Source of the DNA: Hemileia vastatrix
Lineage: Eukaryota; Basidiomycota; Pucciniomycetes; Pucciniales; Zaghouaniaceae
NCBI GenBank assembly: GCA_030280995.1
Contig: JASXTE010000002.1
Coordinates: 39,243,183-39,307,182, forward strand
Length of the DNA stretch: 64,000 nucleotides
Direction of reading: 5' to 3'
Position numbers and translations under genes: made by a program. The notes beneath the pieces are model-generated. The model saw only the letters and a list, made by a program, of their open reading frames with translations. It did no database searches and was not told where the DNA came from. The stretch's first letter is position 1. Each line of letters starts with the position of its first letter. Below are positions 23,061 through 34,329 of the stretch, one piece after another.

Positions 23061-24399
23061 TATTTGGTTAAATTAATTTTGTTTTATTTCTTTTTGTTGA
23101 TAATTACATATGTGCTGACTTTTTCAAGGTCTTTATTCTAGATGATTTTTTTTTGCAAAAATTTGAAAAACTCATACATTTTTTCTTCTTTACATTCAAA
23201 TCATTAAATTTACTTTTCTAAATACAGCTAAGTCAACAAAACTCTATATCTGTTTAAAAAATTTGGCAATACCCTCCCTTGCATTTTATTGAAGGAAGGG
23301 GTGGGTATCACCAAAATTTTTCTAAGTCATCAATTTCACATGTCAGATTTGAAAATTTGTCAATGCCCTCCCCTGTATTTTATTGAAATAAAGGGTGAAA
23401 ATTACAAAAATTTAATATACTTCAATAAATTAATAAATAAATAAATAAGATAAGTCAAATTTACTAGCTTTAAAGTAATGAAAATTCCTCAAGTCAAAAT
23501 GTGGACCAAGTCTAGAAACTAAGTTTGGGACTTTCCACAGGTATAGGCAAGATGAACCCCATGAAACATATTAATGTTATCATGATTACCTTTTATACTA
23601 CACAAGTTAATTGGCTCATTACTTTAGTTTTTTAAATTGAAATATCAGATTTATTTATCAAAAATATATGAAAGAATAAAAAATACTTTATGACTTTACA
23701 AATCCCCATACTTTTTTGATCTACCTTGAGTTTTATCAAATTTATTAGTGCAAGAAAGAAGACAGAATAATTATTTTGTTTCTTACACAGAAAATTGTTA
23801 CCTAATCTGACTATCAACAGAAATGGAGTCTTGTGATCCCAGGTAGGCCCACTAAAATTAATGGAAAAAGTTAAATACACCACTTTCATCTGAATGTATT
23901 GAATAAAACTAGACTAACTATTGTGAATAGTTTGATATAGATCAACCATCTGAGGAAAAAACTATAAAACAAAGTAAAGACAAATGAATAAATGATAAAT
24001 TGACTTGAAGGAGTTTAATCTGTGAAAATGGATTCAGGAGAGAAATGACTAACTCCACTCATAGTGCATGGATGGGAATATCAATTTGAAACCTTTGGGA
24101 TTTTTAATAAATTTTTAGTGCCTTTTTTGAGTTATTTTTTTATCTTATCTGAAATTAAACAACTCTTGAAAATAGAAAAAAAGTACATAAAAAATTAAAT
24201 TTAATAATCAGTATGTACATTCTGTCACAATTTTTGTGCTATTGAGACATAGAAAAAAGCCCATGCTCTTTTCCATAAACCCTCCACAAACCAAAACAAC
24301 ATATGAAGTGGAGGTGGGGGCGGGTAAATGTACCCCAGCTAGGCAGTAAAGCTGCCTGGATGAGGTCTCCAAGGCAAAAGGAGGGGGAGAGGTGGAGTT
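23061..24399. other. Interior of second T unit, no gene
   Basis: 23200-23640 is homologous to 18410-18850. 23720-24200 has no recognised similarity within the window. ORFs here are short, and the one at 23632-23889 (minus) is not supported. Confidence 0.45.
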
Positions 24400-24780
24400 A
24401 GGGAAGTGGTGAGGTGGGGGAGGGGAGGTGATGGTGATGGTGGTAAGAGGAGGTGGTGGTGGTGGTGGTGGTGGTGACAAGAGGAGGTGGTGGTGGTGTT
24501 GTTGGTGGCAAGAGGAGGTGGTGGTGGTGCTGATGGTGGTGAGAGGGGGTGGAGGTGGCAGCAAGAGGAGGTGGAGGTGGTGATGGTGGCAAGAGGAGGT
24601 GGTGGTGGTGGCAAGAGGAGGTGAAGTTGGTGGTAGTGGTGGTGGTGGTGGCAAGAGGAGGTGAAGTTGGTGGCGGTGGTGGCAAGAGGAGGTGGAGGTG
24701 GTGATAGTGGAAAGAGGAGGTGGTGGTGGTGGTGGTGGTGATGGTGGCAAGAGGAGGAGGTGGGGGAGGGAAAGCTGCCT
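24400..24780 (-). repeat. GGT/GGA triplet repeat in second T unit
   Basis: Higher-order array of GGTGGTGGTGGCAAGAGGAGGT units (about 40-60 bp), the reverse complement of the 14546-15032 type of repeat. It gives long open frames on the minus strand (Pro/His/Thr-rich), which I attribute to the repeat rather than to a gene. Confidence 0.8.
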
Positions 24781-24960
24781 GGCTGGGGTTTAGAGGCAAG
24801 TGAGGTGGAGGAGAGGTGGGGGGCATAAAATACCCCATTCAGGCTGGGGGGAGAGGTGGGAGGCAGCCAAGGAGGGGGGGAGGGGGATGATGGAGGGGAG
24901 AAAAGAAAGAAAAAAATTAGTCTAACTTTGAAAACCAAAAAAAAGTGCTTACAGAACAAA

Positions 24961-25032
24961 AAAAGAAAGAAAAAATAGAAAAAATAGAAAAAATAGAAAA
25001 AATAGAAAAAAAAGAAAAAAAAGAAAAAAAAT
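24961..25032. repeat. Nine-base tandem repeat (GAAAAAATA)n
   Basis: Units of GAAAAAATA pass into GAAAAAAAA units, next to the right end of the composite transposon. It accounts for the FSIFSIFSIF translation on the minus strand. Confidence 0.85.
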
Positions 25033-25808
25033 AAGAATTAGTAAATATAAAAATAAAAATGAAAATGAAAAAATGCCTTACCTGGAGAGATGAGTTGAGA
25101 TAGGATGATGGTGACAAATCAGTGAAATGGGACATTATGGTGAAATCAGCACTTTAGGTTGAGAAAGTGTGGATTTGAGTGAAATAAGTGACTTATTTCA
25201 TTTTGAAATCCACCAGTTTTGGGGCTAGTGTGTTTCAGAAATCAGCACCTAAATAAGTGCGGATTTTCCATAACTGACACCCCCTAATATGTATACATAA
25301 GTGAAATAAGACATTTAATAAAATAAATGTCCTTATAATACTTTAAATACACACATATATCTACCTTCTATAGGTCTTATGTACTTAATATTATTCTGGA
25401 AAATTTTAGATTAATATTAAGAACCTTAGACATCAGGTGAAATAATATTTATGTGATCTTAAAGCTGTTTTCATTATTATAGTGAAATAATGAATAAATG
25501 AGCCTTAAATCACTTAAAGTTGAATATATGGGCTATAAATTTTATCATATTAAAATTGCATTTTAACAGATCAATTTTCCATTTTTAGGAATATTGATTT
25601 GGATATTTAAAAGTATAAAAATAACACTTCTAAAAATTTATGTTTTTTATGCTAGAAATGGCTTCTGTGTACGAGCCTTATGCTGCCTGCATTTATCCCA
25701 TGTGAATAGCTTCATTATTAACAAAGTTAGTAATTTAACACTAAAACTACCCCACATTATATGCTTAATGTGTGTAAACACACTAAAATAGGCAAGAGGC
25801 ACTTATTA

Positions 25809-26005
25809 GGGGGTATCAAAGTTAGAAATCTTCCATTTCAAAATACCTCTTTTTTCCACCAAATCAATCATGATTATTTTTAAGGTATGCCATCTTGTGC
25901 CCCCAAAAAATCTTTTTACTGAGAATTAATGTCATGCTTGTAGCTTTCTTTTTGTGCTGTGAAATAGCTTTTAAATAATTACACAATTCTAACTTTGATA
26001 CCCCC
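25809..26005. mobile_element. MITE family A, copy 1 (197 bp)
   Basis: Terminal inverted repeats GGGGGTATCAAAGTTAG and CTAACTTTGATACCCCC with TA at both sides. Two further copies of the same length stand at 29076 and 29727. It split the Z LTR between CACTTAT and TTTAGTGTCC, as the uninterrupted copy near 16405-16415 shows. Confidence 0.9.
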
Positions 26006-26561
26006 TATTTAGTGTCCTAATTTCATTATTAGTGCATTGACCTTAATATATGCACTAATTTCATTAATAACCTCAAGATTGGCACCCATATTTTACTATC
26101 ACACTTAATATTGCCTATTTAGTCAAGGTTTACCCATGCAAGCACCTGGAAAGAGTCTGCATTTAGTCACCACACATTTCACATCTTATTTTGGGTTTCT
26201 CACTGGTTTATCAGGCTATATTGGTCATTTTTAAAGAGGTATTTCACATATAAATTTGTAATACTTAATTTCTTAATTTCTACTGTTGATCCCCATTAAT
26301 TAGAAAATTATATTTGGGTCCTTTAATTCCTTATTTAGTCTTTTATTATTAAAGAATTTCACACATATACTCTCCTTTTGGATTATTACCTTATTTTAAT
26401 GGATTGAACCATGTTATTCTTGTATTTTGGTGTGTGATATGATTCTTCTATTGATATTGGATGATCCTTTGGCTGATGGGCATGTGTAATTGCTTGATTG
26501 GAGTATCATTGTCTGGGTAGAGGATTGGTAATTCAAGTGGGAACATTGAGAGATTTATAGG

Positions 26562-26576
26562 TATAAAAGGAGGAGG
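26562..26576 (+). promoter_or_regulatory. TATA box of the Z LTR
   Basis: GGTATAAAAGGAGGAGG lies about 320 bp before the LTR end. The other Z copy has the decayed form GTGTAAAAGGAGGGGG near 17970. It is a plausible core promoter. Confidence 0.4.
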
Positions 26577-26884
26577 TTTTTGGGCTATTATTCTACATTA
26601 TTTTACATCACCTTGCAAATATATAACCAAACCATTAAAATACATATTCATTAGTGCTTTTAAAGTATTTTAAATAATTTTAACTCATTGGTTCTATTTT
26701 GTACCAATTGTAGGCTGTATACCATTTATTATAAGTGAGATTAAATTACTGAGACCATTACATTGAATTATATTTTATTACTTAATTGGATTTGAAAAAC
26801 ACTATTCATATTGAAACATTTAGATATTCTAGAAAACTGAATGATCAATCTATTTATGTTTCAGTACTTAAACTCAGCCTGACA

Positions 26885-27200
26885 CTTCTCCACATTTTTT
26901 CTGGTGTAATATGTGTGTTTTTTAAAATGCTGGCTGCACAACAGAAATGTGGATGAGCCAACTGATATCATAAACATAAATATTGAAGCTCATTTATAAA
27001 ATATCCAGTAAATTTTTTAACAAGGTAACTGAGATAATTATAGTTGGTATTTATGAGTAAGAATCCTTAGTAATAAATCTTGAAATTAGTGATAGACCCA
27101 TTAGTTTACCCTCAGTAAAATTTCAGTCTTTTAAAAAGGTATACAATATAGAAATATGTTTCTTAACCTCTCACAAGAAAAAAAACATGGGCACCTGATA
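26885..27200. other. AT-rich DNA, no gene
   Basis: Follows the CTTCT target duplication of the Z LTR. No ORF, repeat partner or structured element was recognised. Confidence 0.4.
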
Positions 27201-27354
27201 GAAGGTGCCAATTCTTATCTTTGACCTAACTCAATTGCGCTCAGCTGTAATATTTCTGGAAATACTTTCCACTGAACAATGAGCACACTAGCTTGAAAAA
27301 TATCAAATCAAATTTACTCTTAAATCAAGACTGAATATAGGGATAGGTACCTGC
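27201..27354. mobile_element. MITE family D, copy 2 (154 bp)
   Basis: Ends GAAGGTGCCAATTC and (reverse complement) GCAGGTACCTATCCC, with TA on both sides (27199-27200 and 27355-27356). It is the reverse-orientation counterpart of 12206-12360. Confidence 0.7.
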
Positions 27355-28268
27355 TACCAGCTTCCACTTGTTTTTTTTGTGGTGTCTTTATAATGCTTTT
27401 CAATCATTATTAAAATGGATCCAAGTTGGGTTTAATCAGAGCAATTTCTAGAAAATTTTCTCTATAGTCATCTATAAAATATATCTTAATATATATATTT
27501 CCCAGATTCATGACATTGGAACTCTTTAATATATTTCATTTGGTAAATAAAAAAACACAAAATATTTAGAAGGACTTGCTAGCAAGTTTGAAAATCTATC
27601 TCTAATAGACCTCAGATGTAAGCCAGTCTGAAATCTTACAGATTTCTTATTGAAATTTAGTTGAATTCCAGAGAAATTATTCCAAGTACTTACTAAGTTT
27701 CTTCTGAGTATTCAGTGAGAATTGAATAAAACTTTACTAAAAAGTTATTAAGATTTTATTTATCATCTACTAAGTATTTAATATAAATTCACTAATCACT
27801 TACTGAGTGCTTGATGAGCTTTTACAGAAATTCCACTACATAACTACTGAAGTCTCACAGAGTCTTAGTGAGATCAGCCATTTTTACCCCTTAATGCTTT
27901 ACTGATTTTTCAAGGCATCAATGTGTGCTCAATTTGTTTTAATAAAGATAAAAAGTTGAGGAATGATTTGAAAATTCAGCCTCTTAAATTTTATGGTGAA
28001 ATAGGGTCATTATGTTGGTGATTAATTGAGCTAAGAAATTTTATCTAGAAATGATTTCAGAAATTATTTTTTCCCAAAAGAAAAACCTCTGGATACTAAT
28101 CCATACCTTTATTCATTCAAAATATTTCTCAAAACTTCTTTATAAATGTTTCCACCACCATGATTGTATTAATTCTGTTTCCTAATTGATGTTTTTATTT
28201 TTTACCTTTTCTCAACTAAAAGGTATTTTATTTTTAAATTTCATTAAGTCATGAAAAATTGATTATTA
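27355..28268. other. AT-rich stretch, no gene
   Basis: No coding region seen. The piece GGACTTGCTAGCAAGTTTG at 27574-27592 resembles the inner palindrome of MITE family E, without the rest of that element. 27600-27880 has loosely repeated ACTTACTAAG / TACTGAG words. Confidence 0.4.
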
Positions 28269-28373
28269 CAGGGGGAAAAATGGTAACTAGACTTCAGGCT
28301 CAATTCACATACTAAATTGATTCAACTCAGTATGTGAACTGAACCCAATGTCTGATTGCCATTTTTTCACCTG
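28269..28373. mobile_element. Hairpin-like MITE (105 bp)
   Basis: An almost complete inverted repeat: CAGGGGGAAAAATGGTAAC at the left, and at the right a sequence whose reverse complement reads CAGGTGAAAAAATGGCAATC. The inner arms (TTCACATAC / GTATGTGAA) also pair. The left flank is TA; the right one is not clear. Non-coding. Confidence 0.65.
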
Positions 28374-29075
28374 TTTATTTTTTGTAATTTTCATAATTTA
28401 ATTTGAAGATTACTCATACTAAAACATAAAGAACTAAGCTGAAAACCATTCAAAAAATATTTTTGATCTATTGAGCAGAAAACATGAGTTAAAATATTCA
28501 TTTTAAAGGAATTTTTTATTTTCTTATCAAAAAAATTTACAATCAGTGAGATATGCATTTTTATACCAGAAATTATTTATCAGTGCTTTTAATGAATTGA
28601 TACTACAACTATAGAGGAATTGGAATATAATGAATCTAATAGAACTTGTAGCAGTTTTAAAATTTCATTTCACTTTTTACTTATATCACCTCCCTCCAGC
28701 CACCACATCAATTGGATTTAACACCTTGATTGTTATTTAAAATACATCAAGCACCACAGGAAATTCAGGTTGCCCTTACTGGAAATATAATTTAGTTGAA
28801 CTCTAATTTTTCAATATTTTATACCAGAGTAAGTCACAATCTAGAGACATCTAGAGACCTAGATGATTGTAGTTTTAATTTCACATTAGTCCTAGATTAA
28901 ACTGGACTTGAACCTACATTGTACACATGCTGATCAATCATCTATATTGCATATAAAATATGGTATTCAATACAATATGAAATATGCATTATTCATTGAA
29001 AATTATGCATATAATTAATTAAAATTGAATATGTATCCTCCATCTATGTTAAGTATGCATTATGAACTCATATTA
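28374..29075. other. AT-rich stretch, no gene
   Basis: Nothing recognised. Around 28930-29060 the words ATATGCAT and ATTATGCAT recur. Confidence 0.4.
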
Positions 29076-29272
29076 GGAGGTATCAAAGTTAGAAATCTTC
29101 CATATCAAAATACCTCTTTTTCCACCAAATAAGCCATAATTATTTTTTGAAATATTCTATATTGTTCCCCCAAAACACCTTTTTAATGAGAATTAATGTC
29201 AAGTGTGTAGCTTTCTTTTTGTGTTGTGAAACACCTTTTAAATAATTACCAATTGCTAACTTTGATACCCCC
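29076..29272. mobile_element. MITE family A, copy 2 (197 bp)
   Basis: GGAGGTATCAAAGTTAG...GCTAACTTTGATACCCCC. Same length and interior as 25809-26005, with TA flanks. One G of the left run is mutated to A. Confidence 0.85.
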
Positions 29273-29325
29273 TATTGTATATATGCAATGCATCCATATT
29301 GATTATGAATAATGAAATAAAAATA

Positions 29326-29673
29326 GGGGGTCTTAAACTTAGAATATACAACATTAAATAACATCACAATTTTTTTACCAAGTAAGTCATTTTTATTTGA
29401 AGTACATCTTCCCAGGACAGATGTACTTGAATAGCATGTTTTTACCTTAACATTCCCTTTTTCAGATACATATATACCATTCACACACTCCATCCCCTTA
29501 TCATGATTATTCAGCACCTGGTACATGCATGCTTATATCTTGGCACAATAATAGAGAATATTCAGCCCCATGTTTAATACCCCTAACCCAAATCTGCCAT
29601 TTATCATGGTGTCTTGGAATGGTGTTTTGATGCTGAATTCCACCAGGTGTGTATGCTAATGTTTGAGACCCCC
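29326..29673. mobile_element. MITE, GGGGGTCTYAAAC-ended (348 bp)
   Basis: Left end GGGGGTCTTAAACTTAG; the reverse complement of the right end is GGGGGTCTCAAACATTAG, with TA flanks. It is a different family from A but shares the G5 terminus. The 84-codon minus-strand ORF that overlaps it (29272-29526) is not supported. Confidence 0.75.
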
Positions 29674-29726
29674 TATTGAGTATGAATTACAAATTTCCAT
29701 CAATTATTCATTACAAATACATAATA

Positions 29727-29923
29727 GGGGGTATCAAAGTTAGAAATCTTCCATTTCAAAATACCTCTTCTTTCCACCAAATCAACCATGATTATTTTTA
29801 AAACATTCCATATCATGCCACTAAAATACCTTTTTACTGAGAATCAATCTTAATTTTGTTGCTTTCTTTTTTTGGTGTGTAATACCTTCTAAATAATTAC
29901 AAATTTCTAACTTTGATACCCCC
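29727..29923. mobile_element. MITE family A, copy 3 (197 bp)
   Basis: GGGGGTATCAAAGTTAG...TCTAACTTTGATACCCCC with TA flanks. It lies 53 bp after the previous MITE, which in turn lies 53 bp after the one before it. Confidence 0.88.
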
Positions 29924-31102
29924 TAATGAAAACTTGTCATTCATCTTATAGTAGTTTTACCCTAATTCTCTAATGCATATGTAATCTAATTCTCCTATTG
30001 AATAGTGTAAAACTGGAAAGACACATTTTTCAGCTACTGACATATATTTTCCTATTAAAATAACTAGTGTATCTCATCTATGCTTATTATGATTAAATGA
30101 AATACCTATGTTTCTTTAATTATTGAATGCTAGAAATAGTAATTATTAAATTATTTGAGTGTTAATTTATTAATCCATTTATTTCCAAGGGAAAAAAATC
30201 TTTAATCAAAAGTATAATTTTTTCTTTTTTGATAATCTACAAGGAGAATAATGAGATTTTTTATAACAATTCAAACTTAGTTTGGAAGTAGTGGGAAGGT
30301 GGTTGGAAGATGGTCAGAAAAAAGGGGCCATTCACAAGGAGAAAAAAAAGACAACTGGTAGGAAAGTTGTTTTTTCCCCCAGACTACCCTCAGAGAAAAC
30401 TCAGTAGTACCTAAAGTAGTTCCACAAGGAGTGTGACACTCACTAAAATAAATTTCAAAATTTATTTAGACACATTGGAAAAAGGACCTTACAAGTATTT
30501 GACCTGATTTTGGTGTTTCAGACAAGGGTAGGACCACTATCTTCAGTCCAATCACTTTCAAATCCTGCTTCCACCAAAACTGATCACTTTTATTTTCCTG
30601 TTTCATCAATCTTCTAACTCTTAACACCTATTATCTTGGCTGAACCCTCTCCTACCAATCTACATATGCTGTCAGATTTAACTCTGTACTCATACACTGT
30701 GACTCTCCTTTCAAAACACAAGCTCCAAAAAGAATAATGGAAAGTTTTATCTTATCTAGATATTTTTATTCTTTTCATTCTTTTTATCTTTTGAATTTCA
30801 AAGCAACTAATTGTAGATTCAGAATACCCTAGATATTTTTGATTTTTTGATCCTTTAATTATTTTTTTTTAAAAATGGAAGTTTTATACTGTAGATATTT
30901 TTATAATCATTTTATTTTGTAAATGTTACAGAATTGTTCCCTGGATGTTTAAACTTCTCTATAGTTTTTTCTTTTTTTCTTTAACTTTCTTCTTTATCTT
31001 TTTTTTTCCTTTCTTCAATTTTGGTTAGTTATATCAACATAATCAATTAGGAGTTTAAAATTTCTCAGATTACTTTTTTCCCTTTTTTGTCTTTTCTTAT
31101 TA
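29924..31102. other. AT-rich stretch with a gypsy-like scrap
   Basis: No gene. The words CAACTGGTAGG...TTGTTTTTTCCCCCAGACTACCC at 30352-30390 resemble 61900-61945, which lies downstream of a gypsy gag-protease relic, so this may be a small retrotransposon fragment. The rest is T-rich and unrecognised. Confidence 0.35.
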
Positions 31103-31410
31103 GGGGGTGTCAGTTCTGGAAAATCCACACTTATTTAAGTGCAGATTTCCAAAACACACTAGCCCCAACACTGGTGGAATTTAAAATGAAATAAGTCACT
31201 TATTTCACTCAAGTCCACACTTTCTCAACAAAAAGTGCTGATTCCACCATAACATCTCATTTCACTGATTTGTCAGCATCATCCCATTCATACACAGCAC
31301 TCCACAGAATAAAACTTCATAACTCAAAACATCATACATCATTTACATTTTTACACCATATAAGAGTAATTCCTTCCTCACTCTCAAATCGTAATAAGCT
31401 ACATCAAGCA

Positions 31411-31644
31411 ATGGATTTCATAGCTCTTGATCTCCTCTTGGACTCTGATTTCAATTCTGATTCTGATCTTGAAGAAGATTTTCTTTTTTTATCAAAAATT
31501 TGCCAGGAAATGTTACATTCTTCCAAGAAAGCCTCAAGTACAACATCAAAACACTTCTTCACCTATCTGTACCCAGTTTTAGACAGTTTTTTAGGACTTC
31601 TAAGGAATGTTTCGTTAGAATGGTTATTCTTATTTTCATATTGA
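31411..31644 (+). pseudogene. Truncated transposase-like N-terminal ORF (77 aa)
   Basis: ATG at 31411. An acidic, Leu-rich start (ALDLLLDSDFNSDSDLEED) is followed by KICQEMLHSSKKASS and TYLYPVLDSFLG, and ends at TGA 31642-31644. The minus-strand relic at 20860-21072 is its homologue, with different lesions. Two copies in equivalent, inward-pointing positions suggest the 5' exon of the element's transposase, whose remainder was deleted. The family assignment (PIF/Harbinger-like) is inference from layout. Confidence 0.45.
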
Positions 31645-32339
31645 CTTTGATTTTTAATTTTCTGTTATAGTCTCTTTTTTTCAAGTCTCTTTGTTTTCCT
31701 TCATCATCTCAACATGAAATTGCATATTTTCTGCAATTGCACAATTTTTCAGTCATTCTTTTTTTTTCTTTCATCACTTATATCCATTTCCTCCTCTCCT
31801 CTTTCATTTCTCAAATAATTTGAAGTCAATTATTTTCTCAAATCATCTCTCCATGTAAATCATTTTTTCATTTTTACTTATATATTTGCTAATTATTTTT
31901 TTTCTTTTTTGTATTTAAATTTTTTTAGTAAGTGTTTATTTTTTGATCTTAAAGGTGAAATTAACCTTTTTCCTTCTCTCCCTCTTTACTTTCTGTTTTT
32001 AGCTCCATCATCCTACTCTTCATTCCTCCTTGGCTTGGTCATTATTCCCCCTTTCTCCTATTTCACTATTTTTTGGTTCCGTGACATTGAAACACATACA
32101 TTGCACATTCTTTAAGCATTTAACTTGCTCCATATTCAATTTACCCCAAATTCTAACTTCACTCTTTCTCACTCTATTTTTCCTACCTTTCAATGAAGTT
32201 AAATTTCATCTCCCTTTTTTCATGTCTACATAATATCTCATTCTTTCTATGAAAAATTCATACTTAAATATATATAGGACTCATATCTGGACAAAAGTGG
32301 ACTTATTCAAATCCTCATGTTGACATTTTTATTATCACT

Positions 32340-33440
32340 TTTCAAGTTTTTGTAAAATTTTGAAAATGAGACTTGGAATTAGCTTTAGGTTTATTTGAAT
32401 CTAATTTACTTTTAGCTGAAAATTCTCCTGAAAGCTATCTTTTATTTCTCACAAACAGATTTGAATTTGGTTCAGTGGTTGCTGAGATATTGACCTTAAA
32501 AGTTGAGCCTTTTTTTCCAAATTTGACTTGTTTTTCTTTCATTTTTTATATAAAAAATTAGTTTTAGGTTTATTTAAATCATATATACTTTACCTGAAGA
32601 TTATTCTAAAGCCTATCTTTCATTTCCCACAAACAGGCTTGAATTATATTCAGTGGTTGCTGATATTTTGACCTTCAAAGTTGAGCCTTTTTTTCCAAGT
32701 AACACTTATCTTATTTCATGTTTTCAAATTGCATAATTAGAGAATAAGGATTCTGAAACTCTTATCTGATGACTATCTAGGCTTTTATCTCCCTCTTATT
32801 GGAATTTTTGTCACCACTTTTCAAGTTTTTGTGCAATTTTGATAAGCAGAGTCAGAATTAGGGTTATGTTTATTTGAATCAACTGTCCATTTAGTTGAAG
32901 ATACTTCTGAAGCCTATCTTTCATGTCCAGAAAACCAATTTGAATTTGATTCAGTGGCTGCTGAGATATTGGCCTTTAAAGTTGATTCTTTTTTTCAAAA
33001 TTTCACTTTTATTTATTTCATAATGCTTTCATAAAATTTACATTGTGCATTTATCCTTCTAGATTCCTATGATTATCTAGGCTTTTATCTCCCTCTTGTT
33101 GGAATTTTCATCATCATTTTTCAAGTTTCTGTGCAATTTTGAAAATCAGATTCAGTATTAGGATTAGTTTTATTCAAATTTACTGTCTTGTTAGCTGAAG
33201 ATACTTCTGAAGCCTATCTTTCATTTCAAGAAAACCAACCAGAATTTGGTTCAGTGGTTGCTAAAATATTGACCTTTAAAGTTGAGCCTTTTTTTTCAAA
33301 TTTTGCATTTATTTATTTCATAATGCATAACATAATGTTTACATCATGCATTTATCCTTCCAGATTTCTCAAACTACATTTCTCTTTACTTATTATTCTG
33401 CCCTTAAATCAAGGTGTGTTTTTTTGATTTTATTACCATT
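32340..33440 (+). repeat. Degenerate tandem repeat, 4 units, in T element
   Basis: Units centred on TCAGTGGTTGCTGAGATATTG near 32477, 32653, 32954 and 33253, so spacing is 176-301 bp. Each unit also carries CCTGAAGCCTATCTTTCATTTC and a TTGAGCCTTTTTTTCC stretch. Short ORFs across the units (32373, 33188) share AEDTSEAYLSF / AENSPESYLLF wording because they are repeat copies. Not supported as genes. Confidence 0.75.
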
Positions 33441-34329
33441 TTCATATGTCTAACCCTTCACTCATTTTTTCTTCTCTGATCAGATCAGTCAAAAGTTAGT
33501 CTAACAAATCAACAAGGTAAAAAAAGAAGGCAAAATTAATAAATTTACAAAACTTTAGGTAGATAAAAAAAGTTAAGGGATTTGTAAAGTCATCAAATAT
33601 TTTTTATTCTTTCATAAATTCTTAATAAATAAATCTGATATTTCAATTTACTAAACAAAAGTAATGAGCCAACAACCTTGTGTTGTATAAAAGGTAATCA
33701 TGATAACATTAAATCATTTCATGGGGTTCATCTCACCTATACCTGTGGAAAGTCCCAAAATTAGTTTCTAGACTTGGTGCACATTTTGGCTTGAGGGATT
33801 GTCATTACTTTGAAACTAGTAAATTTGACTTATCTTACTTATTTATTCATTAATTTATGGAATTATATTAATTTTTGGTGATTTTCACCCCTTACTTCAA
33901 TTAAACTCAGGGGAGGGTATTGCCAAATTTTCAAATCTGACATGTGAAATTGATGACTTAGAAAATTTTTGGTGATACCCACCCCTTGCTTCAATAAAAT
34001 GCAAGGGGGGAATTTCAAAATTTTTTAAAACAGATATAAAATTTTGAAGACTTAGCTGTATTTAGAAATGTGAATTGGTGGTGAGGTGATAAATTTATGT
34101 TGATGATGAGGATTTTTGCACAGGTGCCAGTATTATTTTACCATCTAAAATTCCAAAATTATGATATTTTAGAGTCTTGTAAGGACAAATGGTGTCATCA
34201 GAATCTCATGATATAACTGTTTTTATAAGATTAAAAGTAACTATTAAAGTCATTTCCCAAACATTAACCAAAAAACAATTAATCAGTTAAAAAATTCAAG
34301 TAAATTTTAAATGTCCACATAAGATTGGC

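Larger units (their letters stand above)
12469..25284 (+). mobile_element. Composite T-family DNA transposon (12.8 kb)
   Basis: Outer ends GGGGGTGTCAGTTCTGG and ...TAACTGACACCCCC, flanked by TA on both sides. Inside are two head-to-tail related units. The first (12469 to about 21362) has a Myb-like ORF at 12832 and a transposase-like remnant at 20860-21072 on the minus strand. The second (about 21363-25284) has a Myb-like ORF at 21693. At about 21360 the right-end sequence of the first unit runs straight into the left-end sequence of the second, without their G5/C5 termini. Later inserts are 14213-15742, 15805-18294 and 19589-19850. The superfamily is uncertain: the opposed two-ORF layout recalls PIF/Harbinger, but the TSD cannot be resolved beyond TA. 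Confidence 0.75.
12371..26884 (+). mobile_element. Solo LTR of family Z (copy 2), split by inserts
   Basis: Starts TGTCAGCCTGGATATTCCC and ends CTCAGCCTGACA. It is flanked by a perfect CTTCT duplication (12366-12370 and 26885-26889) despite spanning 14.5 kb. Removing the composite transposon (12469-25284) and the MITE (25809-26005) leaves about 1.5 kb, equal to the other Z copy. TG...CA ends, a 5-bp duplication, a TATA box near the 3' end and no ORF identify it as a long LTR. The internal partner is not in the window. Confidence 0.82.

Noticed and set aside
24208..24959. Three overlapping minus-strand ORFs of 146-206 codons, Pro/His/Thr-rich
   Set aside because: Same cause: a GGT/GGA triplet array in a T element, with no conserved sequence outside it.
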